NCBI GenBank assembly: GCA_001897745.1
Contig: MKUH01000013.1
Coordinates: forward strand, 1-36,270
DNA: 36,270 nt
Source: Candidatus Accumulibacter sp. 66-26
GTDB taxonomy: Bacteria; Pseudomonadota; Gammaproteobacteria; Burkholderiales; Rhodocyclaceae
Reading direction: 5' to 3'
This document shows positions 1-7,919 of the stretch, piece after piece; the first letter of the stretch is position 1, and every line of letters begins with the position of its first letter. The notes under the pieces were generated by a model. The model did not search any database and was not told where the DNA came from. It saw only the letters and a list, made by a program, of their open reading frames with translations. The position numbers were made by a program, and so were the translations under genes.

Positions 1-585
1 CTCGAACAGCGCCTGTCCCTTGCCGACCGGCTGGCCGGTGACGTTCGCGTGCAGGCGTTCGACGTAGCCCTCGAACTTGGGGGCGATCGTGTACAGGCGG
101 CGCTCGTCCGGCTCGATGCGGCCGGACACCTGCAGGACCTTGTCGAGCGGGCGGCGCTGCGCGCTCTCGGTGCGCACGCCGAGCTTCTGGACCTTCTCGG
201 TGCTGATGCGGACCTGGCCGGCCGCGGCCGCCCCGCCGCCGGCCTTGCCTTCCTCTTCGTCCTCGCCTTCATAGACCGCGATGTAGTCCATTCCCATCGG
301 GTCCTTCTTCGGCACCGGCGAGGTGTCGGGCAGGCCCATCGGGTTGCGGTAGTAGAGCAGCTTGCGCTCTTGTTTGGCGCCGGCCGCCGATGCGGGCGCG
401 GCGGCCGGCGCGCTCTCGGCCTGCCGCGCGGCGTCCGTTCCCTGGCGTCCCAGCCAGTAGCCGGCGCCCAGCGCCACCACCACGGCGACAGCCACGACGG
501 CGGCGACGGCGATTTTCCCGCCCTGCTTCCTTGCACCCGGCGTCATTGCACTTAGCGTCTTTGCGCGCGGATTCGCTGCGTTCAT
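1..585 (-). CDS. cusB: CusB-type RND efflux periplasmic adaptor, N-terminal part
   Basis: Membrane-fusion adaptor of a heavy-metal RND exporter, linking the inner-membrane pump to the outer-membrane channel and probably passing Cu(I)/Ag(I) to it. Only the first 195 residues are in the window; the frame stays open through base 1. Visible: a basic N-terminus, one membrane-anchor helix at about residues 24-42, an Ala-rich linker, then a heavy-metal-binding domain near residues 76-105 with the typical YYRNPMG and KKDPMGMDY motifs, followed by the start of the barrel/lipoyl region (SGRIEPDERR, GYVERL). The ATG overlaps the stop of the upstream channel gene as ATGA, so the two are translationally coupled. 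Metal specificity (Cu/Ag rather than Zn/Co) is inferred from the CusF-like and CusRS-like neighbours. Confidence 0.88.
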   Translation of the reverse strand, partial: MNAANPRAKTLSAMTPGARKQGGKIAVAAVVAVAVVVALGAGYWLGRQGTDAARQAESAPAAAPASAAGAKQERKLLYYRNPMGLPDTSPVPKKDPMGMDYIAVYEGEDEEEGKAGGGAAAAGQVRISTEKVQKLGVRTESAQRRPLDKVLQVSGRIEPDERRLYTIAPKFEGYVERLHANVTGQPVGKGQALFE

Positions 586-1856
586 AGTTCTTCTCCGATG
601 ATTCTTTCGATTTCCGCCAGACGCGCCTGCGCGTCGGCCTGCGCCTTGAGCTGGTTCTGCCGCGCCTGACGGATCTGGCGCTGGGCGTCGAGCAGCGTGG
701 CGAAGTCGACCTTGCCGTTCTCGTAGCTGGCGAGCGCCGAGCGGAAGGTCAGTTCGGCCTGCGGCAGCAGGCTGCCGCTCGCCAGCGCCTCGCTGCGCCG
801 CGCCGCCTCGATGCCGGACAGGTTCTCGGCAAGCTCGCCGAGCACCTGGTTGGCCATCGCCTCGCTGCGCGCCCGGGCGGCCGCGAGCATGGCTTCCGAC
901 TCGCGCTCCTGCGCGCGCCGCGAGCCCTGCTGCAGCGGGATGTTCATTTCGATCATCAGCTCCCATTCGCGGACCGCGCTCTGGTACTGGATCGGGGAAA
1001 TGCCGAGGGTAAAGTCGGGGTAGCGGTTCTTGTAGGCCAGTTCGCGGCTCTTCTCGGCCGACTGGATGCGCGTCGTTTCGGCGAACAGGCGCGGATTACG
1101 CGCGCGCATGCGCTCTTCGAGCGCGACGTAGTCGAGCCGGGCCGGCGGCGGCAGCGGGCGCAGGCGCTCCGGCGCGGCGAGCGGCGCCAGCGCCGGCCGC
1201 CCGAGCAGCGCGTTGAGCCGCGCCTGCAGCTGGCGGCGCTCGTTTTCCAGCGCCAGCAGTTCGTTGCGCAGGCCGGTCTGCTCTATCTGCGCGCGGATCA
1301 CGTCCTGCTGCGCCGCCAGCCCGCCGGCGTAGCGCACCTGCGCGGTCTTCTCCAGACGCAGCAGCAGGTCGAGAATCTCCTGCGTCAGCCGCTCGTTGCG
1401 CTGCACGTAGTAGAGCTGCGCGTGCGCCGCCTTGATGCGCGCCGCGAGCTCGTCCCAGGTGCCGTGCGCCCGGCCGCGCGCGCTCTGCGCTTCGAGGTCG
1501 GCGATCTCGCGTTTGAGGTCGCGCTTGCCGTACCACGGCAGGTCCTGCATCAGCAGGTATTTGGTGCTGCCGACGCGGGTCGGCGAGAGCGTCGCGTTCT
1601 GCTCGCCCATTCTGGTGAGGTCGCGCAGCTCGGTGCGCAGCTTCGGGTCCGGCAGCGCGCCGGCCGGCTCGACGCGCTCGGCGGCGGCCTCCGCCTCGTA
1701 GCGACTGACGGCGTAATCGGGGTTGCGCTCGCGGGCGATCGCCAGCAGGCTCTCGACGCTCGCGCCCGGCGTGCTTTCCTGCGCCTGCAGCGCGAAGCAC
1801 CAGGCGCTGGCGAGCGCGGCGAGCAGCAACGCCCGGCGGTGACGAAACGGTTTCAT
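582..1856 (-). CDS. TolC-family outer-membrane efflux channel (CusC-like)
   Basis: Outer-membrane channel of the tripartite metal exporter, 424 residues, the usual length for the family. It begins with a Sec signal peptide (basic MKPFRHRR then a hydrophobic stretch ending at ALQAQ) and has two long, Ala/Arg/Glu-rich helical repeats typical of TolC coiled coils (about residues 150-220 and 330-415). The signal peptide shows no clear lipobox, unlike E. coli CusC. It lies between the CusF-like gene (61 bp upstream) and the adaptor (4-bp overlap), so it belongs to the same leftward operon. High GC like the chromosome, unlike the genes right of 2.28 kb. Family assignment is firm; substrate is inferred from context. 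Confidence 0.88.
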   Translation of the reverse strand: MKPFRHRRALLLAALASAWCFALQAQESTPGASVESLLAIARERNPDYAVSRYEAEAAAERVEPAGALPDPKLRTELRDLTRMGEQNATLSPTRVGSTKYLLMQDLPWYGKRDLKREIADLEAQSARGRAHGTWDELAARIKAAHAQLYYVQRNERLTQEILDLLLRLEKTAQVRYAGGLAAQQDVIRAQIEQTGLRNELLALENERRQLQARLNALLGRPALAPLAAPERLRPLPPPARLDYVALEERMRARNPRLFAETTRIQSAEKSRELAYKNRYPDFTLGISPIQYQSAVREWELMIEMNIPLQQGSRRAQERESEAMLAAARARSEAMANQVLGELAENLSGIEAARRSEALASGSLLPQAELTFRSALASYENGKVDFATLLDAQRQIRQARQNQLKAQADAQARLAEIERIIGEEL

Positions 1857-1917
1857 GCGGATTTCCCTTCCCGGCCGGCGCCGCCGGGCACGCGGCCCGC
1901 CGGATGCCGGCGCAGCC

Positions 1918-2259
1918 TCACAGCGTCTCGATGCGGACCAGCGTCATGGCGCCGTCGACCTGGTCGGCGGCGAAGCGGATCTTCTGTCCGTCCTTCAGGC
2001 GCGTCATCCACGCCGCCTCCTTGACGCGGAAGGTCATGGTCATCGCCGGCATGCCGTTGGGTAGCGGCCCGTGCGATACGGTGACCTTGCCGCCCGCCCG
2101 GTCCACCTTCTTGACCAGCCCTTCGATCAGCGGCGTCTCGGCGGTCGCCGCCGGCTTCGCGGCGTGGCCGCCGTGCGTTGCGTGATCGGCGGCCACGGCG
2201 GTGCCGGCAATACCGGCGGTCAGGAACGCGGCGACGGCAAGGGGGAGCGGGTATTTCAT
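1918..2259 (-). CDS. cusF: CusF-like periplasmic copper-binding protein
   Basis: Small periplasmic metallochaperone (113 residues) expected to bind Cu(I)/Ag(I) and hand it to the CusB-type adaptor. It has a cleavable signal peptide (MKYPLPLAVAAFL to VAA), a short His-rich stretch (DHATHGGHAAK), then the OB-fold CusF domain. The ligand set of the family is visible: a His after the first strands (VSHGPL), the MPAMTMTF motif supplying Met ligands, and a Trp shortly after (EAAW), the Trp that caps Cu(I) by a cation-pi contact in CusF. It is 18 bp downstream of the DUF411 gene and 61 bp upstream of the channel gene, on the same strand. A ribosome site (AGGAG) lies just before the ATG. GC changes visibly between this gene and its upstream neighbour. 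Confidence 0.9.
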   Translation of the reverse strand: MKYPLPLAVAAFLTAGIAGTAVAADHATHGGHAAKPAATAETPLIEGLVKKVDRAGGKVTVSHGPLPNGMPAMTMTFRVKEAAWMTRLKDGQKIRFAADQVDGAMTLVRIETL

Positions 2260-2277
2260 GATGAATCTCCTGTGAGG

Positions 2278-2718
2278 TCAGTGTTTGGCGAAAACGGTGG
2301 TGCTGCCGTCTGCTTGGACGAGCAAGGTATCGTAAGGAACGGGAGTGGCTGTCTCCATACCCGGGGAGCCCTGCGGCATTCCCGGGGCAGCCAAGCCGAC
2401 TGCTTTGGGTTTTTCTTTCAACAGGCGCTGGATGTCGACGGCCGGGACATGGCCCTCGATCAGGTAGGCGCCAACTTTAGCGGTGTGACAGGAGCCGACC
2501 CGCTCAGGCATACCAAGGCTTTTGCGCATACCAGGGACGTCCTTAACGTTGAGAGCGTTCACCTTGAATCCATTTTTTTGCAGATGTTCGACCCACTTCT
2601 CACAGCAACCGCAGTAGGGGCTCTTATAGACGTCGACCATATCGGCGGCGCGGGCCTGCAGAGCAGTGCTGCCACCAAAGGCAAATACTGTTAGGAAAAC
2701 GGCTATCGGCTTTTTCAT
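2278..2718 (-). CDS. DUF411-family secreted metal-binding protein
   Basis: Secreted protein of 146 residues with a signal peptide (MKKPIAVFLTVFAFGG to ARAA) and a DUF411 domain. The motif VYKSPYCGCCEKWVEHL holds the CGCC cysteines that are the family's likely metal or redox site, and a further Cys lies in the SCHTAKVGAYLIEGHVPA segment. DUF411 genes are often found in copper-resistance clusters; the molecular role is not settled. First gene of the leftward cluster, 18 bp before the CusF-like gene, with AAGAGG before its ATG. A CusR/CopR-like palindrome lies 71 bp upstream. GC is lower than in cusF and the channel gene, so it may have arrived with the island to its right. Confidence 0.85.
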   Translation of the reverse strand: MKKPIAVFLTVFAFGGSTALQARAADMVDVYKSPYCGCCEKWVEHLQKNGFKVNALNVKDVPGMRKSLGMPERVGSCHTAKVGAYLIEGHVPAVDIQRLLKEKPKAVGLAAPGMPQGSPGMETATPVPYDTLLVQADGSTTVFAKH

Positions 2719-2788
2719 GAAAACCTCTTATCGCCTCAAGAATGAGGGGCAGTATGGCAAGGCAATACCAACAAGAGACTGTCGATTA

Positions 2789-2806
2789 GATTACATTTAT
2801 GTAATT
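2789..2806. promoter_or_regulatory. CusR/CopR-type operator of the DUF411-cusF-efflux operon
   Basis: GATTACATTTATGTAATT, an interrupted palindrome (ATTAC-N6-GTAAT). It differs from the site at 3791-3808 only in the two bases after ATTT and in the last base. It lies just beyond the cytochrome c stop codon and 71 bp before the DUF411 start, where an activator of the leftward operon would bind. Regulation by the neighbouring response regulator is inferred from the shared motif. Confidence 0.65.
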
Positions 2807-2813
2807 TTTCAGG

Positions 2814-3488
2814 TCAGTGCTTGTGTTTGTTGTGCTTATGGGCACCATGATCGTGATTATGCTTTTTGTTTGAGTCTGGCGTTTCGCCTGTTACGACGGG
2901 ATGGGGCATCTCCTGATGGTCGCCAGCATCATGGGCGCGCCCTTCCAAACCGCCATGCGAATGGCCTTCGCTGGCAGCAACCAACTGTTCATAGTCGGCA
3001 TTCGAGAGCGCGGGCATTTTTTGCAGTAAGGCGACCAGGTCCCATATCGCCTCGTCGTCCATACCCCCTTTGGACCAGGCCGGCATACCGGATGCCTTGA
3101 TACCGTGCTTGATGACCCAGAACCAGCGGGAAGCACTCAATTCCAGTGGAGCATCTGGTTTCAGGGAGAGGTCGGGTGGCTGTGGATAGAGTCCCTGGCG
3201 AATTTCCGAATCGGGAAGCTCAGGCGCAAGGTGGCAATTGACGCACATCGCATCGTAATTTCCGGCACCCCGTCGCACTCGTTCCGGGTCGTTTAGGGTA
3301 TCCGGCACTTTGATGCTGGCAGCGCTACGAGCGATGGATTGCTCCCGCGCATAGTTGAGGACTTGATGTACCACCGGGCTGTGCGGGGTATCGGCACCGA
3401 CATCGATGACGCCTGACGTGATGATGATAGCGCCGGTGGTGGTGCCCAGGCCGAGGGCAGCCAATATGCCGAGGAGGATTTTGTTCAT
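2814..3488 (-). CDS. Cytochrome c with a histidine-rich C-terminal tail
   Basis: Periplasmic, probably membrane-anchored c-type cytochrome of 224 residues. It starts with a hydrophobic N-terminal segment (MNKILLGILAALGLG) that is either signal or anchor. The single haem site is CVNCH at about residue 85, and the probable axial Met is in GIKASGMPAW. After the globular domain the last 50 residues are very rich in His (EGHSHGG, KKHNHDHGAHKHNKHKH), typical of a metal-binding tail. The frame could start 15 codons earlier at 3533, but the ATG at 3488 begins directly with the hydrophobic segment. It lies between the two CusR-like operators and points left. A role in copper oxidation or sequestration is inferred from context only. 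Confidence 0.82.
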   Translation of the reverse strand: MNKILLGILAALGLGTTTGAIIITSGVIDVGADTPHSPVVHQVLNYAREQSIARSAASIKVPDTLNDPERVRRGAGNYDAMCVNCHLAPELPDSEIRQGLYPQPPDLSLKPDAPLELSASRWFWVIKHGIKASGMPAWSKGGMDDEAIWDLVALLQKMPALSNADYEQLVAASEGHSHGGLEGRAHDAGDHQEMPHPVVTGETPDSNKKHNHDHGAHKHNKHKH

Positions 3489-3875
3489 GCGATTTCTCTG
3501 ATGGATGGGGACATGATGAGAGTGGTTTAACAATGGTCGCCTCCGGTTTTCTAACGACCGCTCCCCGCGCCAGGCACTTTACCGACCACCAGCATGGCGC
3601 GGAGGCCCGGGTTACTGGTCCAGTGGACCTCACCAACTGGGCCGGCCCATTCCTAGAGCTTCATGGCGATGACGAGAGCTATTCCCACATGTCTCACGAC
3701 GCCTCCACAGGCGATAGAGGCGTTTTGGGAATCTGATGCTCCGACATTTAGCATCATGCTTTCGCAAAACCAACAATCGCCTGACCCATTGATTACATTT
3801 GCGTAATCTTCGACGGTCGACGATAAAAACAACGGAAAATGGACCATCAATAGCCAAGCATTGGTGGACACAGCC
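3489..3875. other. Intergenic region between cytochrome c and cusR
   Basis: 387 bp between divergent genes. It contains the palindromic operator at 3791-3808. No reading frame here has a credible start, ribosome site or recognisable product; several short overlapping frames look like chance. It must hold the promoters for the leftward cytochrome gene and the rightward regulator. Confidence 0.6.
3791..3808. promoter_or_regulatory. CusR/CopR-type operator in front of cusR
   Basis: GATTACATTTGCGTAATC has perfect 6-bp arms (GATTAC and GTAATC) around ATTTGC. It is the twin of the site at 2789-2806 and lies 67 bp before the response regulator start. Heavy-metal response regulators of the CusR/CopR group bind such AT-rich dyads and often autoregulate; the assignment here rests on position and the matching second copy. 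Confidence 0.68.
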
Positions 3876-4553
3876 ATGAAAATACTCGTCGTAGAAGATG
3901 AATCGAAGATTGGCACCTACCTGAAACAAGGATTGGTAGAGGCAGGCTTTGTCGTCGATCTGGTGGCGAATGGTCTGGATGGACTGCATTTGGCGTTGAC
4001 CGAAGCACATGATTTGGCCATCCTCGACGTCATGCTGCCGGGCATTGATGGCTGGCAGGTCCTGCAGGGAATTCGGCGCGCAGGGAAGGAGATGCCGGTA
4101 CTGTTCCTAACTGCCCGGGATCAGGTGGAAGACCGAGTCAAGGGTCTGGAACTGGGAGCGGACGACTATCTGGTGAAGCCGTTTGCGTTCTCGGAACTGC
4201 TGGCCCGTGTTAGAAGCCTATTGCGGCGGGGTGGAAAAACGAAAGAATCGGAGTTTTTGCGGGCAGCGGATCTCGAACTCGATCTCCTGCGGCGTCGGGT
4301 GATCCGTTCCGGAAAACGCATCGACTTGACTGCCAAGGAGTTCGCACTGCTTGAATTACTGCTACGTCGACAGGGTGAAGTGCTGCCCCGTTCATTGATC
4401 GCATCACAGGTTTGGGACATGAATTTCGACAGTGACACGAATGTCATCGAAGTGGCCATCAAGCGCTTGCGCGTCAAAATCGACGATGGCTTCGAGCCCA
4501 AGTTGATTCGTACCGTCAGGGGCATGGGCTATGTTCTGGAGATTCCCGATTGA
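3876..4553 (+). CDS. cusR: Heavy-metal response regulator (CusR/CopR family)
   Basis: OmpR/PhoB-class response regulator of 225 residues. The receiver domain carries the acidic pocket (VVEDE), the phospho-acceptor Asp51 ([10 protein letters not shown]), the Thr of FLTARD and the Lys of DYLVKPFAF. The C-terminal winged helix has the typical [13 protein letters not shown] start and ends in [11 protein letters not shown]. The subfamily signature ([34 protein letters not shown]) matches CusR/CopR/IrlR regulators of copper and silver resistance. The ATG at 3876 is used because the family starts MKILVVED; an upstream GTG at 3861 is less likely. It overlaps the sensor kinase start by 4 bp. It probably activates the DUF411-cusF-efflux operon and itself through the two palindromes nearby. 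Confidence 0.92.
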   Translation: MKILVVEDESKIGTYLKQGLVEAGFVVDLVANGLDGLHLALTEAHDLAILDVMLPGIDGWQVLQGIRRAGKEMPVLFLTARDQVEDRVKGLELGADDYLVKPFAFSELLARVRSLLRRGGKTKESEFLRAADLELDLLRRRVIRSGKRIDLTAKEFALLELLLRRQGEVLPRSLIASQVWDMNFDSDTNVIEVAIKRLRVKIDDGFEPKLIRTVRGMGYVLEIPD

Positions 4554-5953
4554 GCCAGACGTGGAGTCGATCACTAACGCTTCGTCTGACCTTGTTGTTT
4601 GCGCTGGCGTCGCTGTTCGTACTACTCCTGCTCGGCTCGCTCATCGGACGCTCGGTGGAGCAGCATTTCGAAGAGCAGGACATGGATGCACTGTCCGGAA
4701 AAATGAAACTCGCCAAGCATGTCCTTGGAAAGGCGTTGACCAAGCCAGGTAGCGAGACGATGGCGCAACAGTTGGATGAGGCTCTGACCGGGCATCATGG
4801 TCTGGTTATTGCGGTGGTCGGACCCAACGGGCAACGCTTGGACGCCAGCACCGCACTTGCGCTGCCCCCCCTGTTACTCAACGAACGAGTTGCGCCCGGC
4901 AATGGACCACCGATCAAATGGACCAATGAGGATGGACTTTCCTGGCGCGGCATTTCGGCCACCTTTGCCTCTGGCCATGGCGGGTCACCGTATATCGTCG
5001 TGGTCGCCACCGAAATGTCGCATCACGAACACTTCATGAGCTCCTTCCAGAGAACGTTGTGGGTGTTCATGGCGTTGGCCGCCCTAGCCATGGGCTTACT
5101 GGGCTGGGCGGTCGTCCGACGCGGATTGGCACCGCTCCTGACGATCAAGCGTCAGGCTGCCGAGATCACAGCCAATCGATTGAATACCCGCCTGCCGGCC
5201 GAAGCCATTCCCCTCGAACTAGCCGATCTGACAAGCACCTTGAACGAAATGTTGTCTCGGCTCGAAGAGTCGTTTCAGCGATTGTCGGATTTTTCCTCCG
5301 ACCTTGCCCACGAACTGAGAACGCCCGTCAGCAATTTGCTAACGCAAACCCAGGTCACGCTTTCGCGGGCCAGAACGGCCGACGAATATCGGGATATTCT
5401 GGCATCCAACGCGGAGGAGTTCGAGCGCCTGTCCCGGATGATTGCCGACATGCTTTTCCTGGCCAAGGCCGAGAACAAGCAGATTATTCCGCATCAGGAA
5501 CAACTCGAACTGGCTGCAGAAGTTGCAGATATGTTGGAATTTTATGGGGTGCTGGCCGAGGAAAAGGAAATTCATCTGTCGGTCGCTGGGCATGGCACTG
5601 TTTTCGGCGACCGTCTGATGTTGCGTCGGGCGATCAGTAACCTGCTTTCAAATGCGCTTCGCTATACCCCGGTTGGGGGAACGGTGAACGTCCGGATCGA
5701 AACGCAGGCCGAAGCGGAGGTTCAATTGACAGTGGAAAACACTGGGCCCTGTATCGCTGCCGAGCACCTGTCTCGCCTGTTCGATCGTTTCTACCGCACC
5801 GACAGTGCGCGCCAACGAACAACCGAAGGCTCAGGCCTGGGGCTGTCCATCACGCGCTCCATCTTGATCGCTCATGGGGGTAGTGTCAGCGTAAGCTCGG
5901 CAAAAGACATCACACGATTCACACTGTCCTTGCCAGTTGGTGGGCCGCTATAA
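4550..5953 (+). CDS. cusS: Heavy-metal sensor histidine kinase (CusS/IrlS family)
   Basis: Inner-membrane sensor kinase of 467 residues, partner of the preceding regulator. It starts at a TTG overlapping the regulator's stop (TTGA), which gives the family-like N-terminus [20 protein letters not shown]. Two membrane helices (about residues 11-33 and 167-190) flank a periplasmic sensor domain. HAMP follows, then the phospho-acceptor His254 in [15 protein letters not shown], the N box ([12 protein letters not shown]), the [11 protein letters not shown] segment and the G box ([12 protein letters not shown]). In this family periplasmic Cu(I)/Ag(I) binding triggers autophosphorylation. The recombinase gene starts about 10 bp after the stop, so the three may be co-transcribed. 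Confidence 0.92.
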   Translation: MSQTWSRSLTLRLTLLFALASLFVLLLLGSLIGRSVEQHFEEQDMDALSGKMKLAKHVLGKALTKPGSETMAQQLDEALTGHHGLVIAVVGPNGQRLDASTALALPPLLLNERVAPGNGPPIKWTNEDGLSWRGISATFASGHGGSPYIVVVATEMSHHEHFMSSFQRTLWVFMALAALAMGLLGWAVVRRGLAPLLTIKRQAAEITANRLNTRLPAEAIPLELADLTSTLNEMLSRLEESFQRLSDFSSDLAHELRTPVSNLLTQTQVTLSRARTADEYRDILASNAEEFERLSRMIADMLFLAKAENKQIIPHQEQLELAAEVADMLEFYGVLAEEKEIHLSVAGHGTVFGDRLMLRRAISNLLSNALRYTPVGGTVNVRIETQAEAEVQLTVENTGPCIAAEHLSRLFDRFYRTDSARQRTTEGSGLGLSITRSILIAHGGSVSVSSAKDITRFTLSLPVGGPL

Positions 5954-5963
5954 AAATCCAGCG

Positions 5964-7049
5964 ATGAGTCGGGTCAATCTCTACCTCGATGCCGCCGAGC
6001 GGGCAAATACCCGACGCAGCTATGCGTCGGGTATCCGGCATTTTGAGATCGAATGGGGAGGACTGTTGCCGGCGACAATCGACTCTGTGGCCCGATATCT
6101 AGCCGACCACGCTGAGTCCTTGTCCTTGAACACGCTCAAGCATCGTCTGGCTGCCTTGTCACGCTGGCACCAAGACCTCGGTTTTACCGATCCCACCAAG
6201 GCCGCCAAGATTCGACAGGTGCTCAAAGGCATCCGTGCCATGCACCCGGCCCAGGAAAAGCGTGCCAAGCCGTTGGAACTCGATATCCTGCAGAGTCTCC
6301 ACGACTGGCTGGTCGACGCAATAGCCGCAGCCGCGGCCCGCGGGGATACCGCCGTCGCACTGCGCCACGCTCGCGACCGGGCTTTGGTGTTGCTGGGATT
6401 TTGGCGAGGCTTTCGATCCGACGAGTTGTGCAATCTGCGCATCGAATTCATCGAGATAAAGTCCGGCGAGGGCATCACCTGTTATCTGCCACGCAGCAAA
6501 GCCGATCGACAGTTGGAGGGGCGAACCTTTTCCTGTCCGGCACTCTCCCGGCTGTGCCCCGTCGAGGCCGTTGAGAATTGGTTGGCCCTGTCCGGACTCA
6601 CAACGGGACCGTTGTTCCGCAAAATCGATCGCTGGGGGCATCTGGCCGAGCTCGGGCTGGTGTCGAGCAGCGTCATCCCCGTGTTTCGCCGGTTGCTTTC
6701 CTCGGCCGGAATTGCAGAGGCCGAGGCCTTCAGCAGCCACTCTCTACGTCGCGGATTTGCCCAGTGGGCTGGCATGAGTGGTTGGGATATCCGGGAGCTG
6801 ATGAATTACGTGGGCTGGAGTGATGTGAAAGCCGCCATGCGTTATCTGGATGGGGTTGATGTCGGCCTCAAAGCGCGTTTTGAGGCGGGCCTGGATCGGG
6901 CATTGCCGGAAGTGGCGCCCCCGGTGCCGCAACTCCCCCCCGTTCCCGAGGTCACCCTGACAAACATCGAAGTCTCGATCCAACTGTCGTCGTTCAACGG
7001 CAACCGCCGAGGGGCAGCTAATGCGTTGAGCGACATGTTGGGTAGCTAA
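5964..7049 (+). CDS. Tyrosine site-specific recombinase / integrase
   Basis: Lambda-integrase-class DNA recombinase, about 361 residues. The N-terminal SAM-like core-binding domain spans about residues 1-100. The catalytic set is complete: Arg151 (GFRSDELCNLR), a lysine in the PRSKADRQ hairpin, His259 and Arg262 (SSHSLRRGFA), Trp285 in the second His position (YVGWSD), and nucleophile Tyr294 (AMRYLDG). The ATG at 5964 begins MSRVNLYLDAAERAN, fitting the family; TTG at 5937 would overlap the kinase. No ribosome site is clear, so translation may depend on readthrough from cusS. Similar recombinases are carried by transposons and integrative elements, so it may have moved or resolved this metal island; its crossover site was not found. 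Confidence 0.88.
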   Translation: MSRVNLYLDAAERANTRRSYASGIRHFEIEWGGLLPATIDSVARYLADHAESLSLNTLKHRLAALSRWHQDLGFTDPTKAAKIRQVLKGIRAMHPAQEKRAKPLELDILQSLHDWLVDAIAAAAARGDTAVALRHARDRALVLLGFWRGFRSDELCNLRIEFIEIKSGEGITCYLPRSKADRQLEGRTFSCPALSRLCPVEAVENWLALSGLTTGPLFRKIDRWGHLAELGLVSSSVIPVFRRLLSSAGIAEAEAFSSHSLRRGFAQWAGMSGWDIRELMNYVGWSDVKAAMRYLDGVDVGLKARFEAGLDRALPEVAPPVPQLPPVPEVTLTNIEVSIQLSSFNGNRRGAANALSDMLGS

Positions 7050-7097
7050 CCTCCCTCACCGACAACTCTCCTTGCTCTAGCTATTCACTTCGGGAAG

Positions 7098-7126
7098 TTG
7101 ACACAAGCCATCTATTCCACAATACT
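7098..7126 (+). promoter_or_regulatory. Sigma-70-like promoter of the ars operon
   Basis: Perfect -35 TTGACA at 7098-7103, a 17-bp spacer, and -10 AATACT at 7121-7126. The expected start site (about 7133) coincides with the arsR ATG at 7133, and there is no ribosome-binding sequence between the -10 and the ATG. ArsR would be expected to bind within this promoter; a weak TTC...GAA dyad spans 7114-7129. Confidence 0.7.
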
Positions 7127-7132
7127 AGAAAT

Positions 7133-7501
7133 ATGGAACTTCTAACTGCTGCCGAGCTTCTCGCTGGACTGGGGCATGAATCTCGTCTGGTCATTTTCCG
7201 TTTGTTGGTAGAAGCGGGGCCAGGGGGGATGACGGTCGGGGCCATCGGGGAAAAGCTGGACCTCCCCGGGGCTACGCTCTCTTTCCACCTGTCCCATCTG
7301 AGCCGGGTCGGGCTGATCAACGGAAAGCGGGAAAGCCGCTTTATCCGCTACTCCGCGGCCTACGAGACGATGGACGATCTAATCGTCTTTCTGACCCACA
7401 ACTGTTGCCAGGGCAATGCCTGTTTGCCGAAAACAGAGACTTGTAGCACGGTGAAGAAACGTCGCGGCACGACTTCTGCAAATAACAAGTCATCCTCATG
7501 A
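7133..7501 (+). CDS. arsR: ArsR/SmtB-family arsenite-responsive repressor
   Basis: Winged-helix metalloregulator of 122 residues that should repress the ars operon until As(III) binds. The DNA-reading region is GEKLDLPGATLSFHLSHLSRVGLI, with the beta-wing ESRFIRYSA. It lacks the N-helix ELCVCDL site of the E. coli type. Instead it has a C-terminal cluster NCCQGNAC (Cys91, Cys92, Cys97), similar in layout to the Acidithiobacillus ferrooxidans type (Cys95/96/102). The start at 7133 fits homologues that begin MELxxAxxxLxALGxExRL, although transcription seems to start at the same base. Its stop overlaps the arsC start as ATGA. Confidence 0.92.
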   Translation: MELLTAAELLAGLGHESRLVIFRLLVEAGPGGMTVGAIGEKLDLPGATLSFHLSHLSRVGLINGKRESRFIRYSAAYETMDDLIVFLTHNCCQGNACLPKTETCSTVKKRRGTTSANNKSSS

Positions 7502-7911
7502 GCCAACCCAAAACCGTCCTGGTGCTTTGCACCGGCAACTCCTGCCGCTCCCAAATGGGAGAGGCCATCCTGAATCACGATCTGGCGGGTCTGATCCGAG
7601 CTATTTCTGCCGGTACGGACCCCCAGCCCAAGGTAGCCGACGGCGCCATTGAGGTTCTGAAACTTGCCGGTTTGCCCAGCGAGGGGCTTTACCCCAAGAC
7701 GGTAGAGGCGGTGATGGATCAGAAGATCGATTTGGTGGTCAGCGTCTGCGATAACGCCAAAGAAACCTGCCCCATCTTTCCGCGCCCGGTTAAACGGATT
7801 CACGTCGGGTTTCACGATCCCCATGGTGAGCCGCTGGACAGCTTTATTGCCGTCCGGGACGATATCCGCGCCCGCCTGGTGCCGGCCGTCCGTGAAGCGC
7901 TTGGCCTGTAA
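7498..7911 (+). CDS. arsC: Arsenate reductase, thioredoxin-coupled type
   Basis: Cytoplasmic reductase of As(V) to As(III), feeding the efflux pump encoded next. 137 residues with the low-molecular-weight tyrosine phosphatase fold. The P-loop is CTGNSCRS (Cys11, Cys16), and the redox pair is in VCDNAKETCP (Cys84, Cys91), almost the positions of Cys10, Cys82 and Cys89 in S. aureus ArsC. This cysteine cascade points to thioredoxin as electron donor rather than glutaredoxin. The start overlaps the arsR stop by 4 bp, and acr3 begins 8 bp downstream, so the gene is translated as part of the operon. Confidence 0.93.
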   Translation: MSQPKTVLVLCTGNSCRSQMGEAILNHDLAGLIRAISAGTDPQPKVADGAIEVLKLAGLPSEGLYPKTVEAVMDQKIDLVVSVCDNAKETCPIFPRPVKRIHVGFHDPHGEPLDSFIAVRDDIRARLVPAVREALGL

Positions 7912-7919
7912 GGAGCGTC

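Noticed and set aside
3533-3916. Short frames on both strands between cytochrome c and cusR
   Set aside because: No start signal, no similarity, and they overlap each other and the operator.
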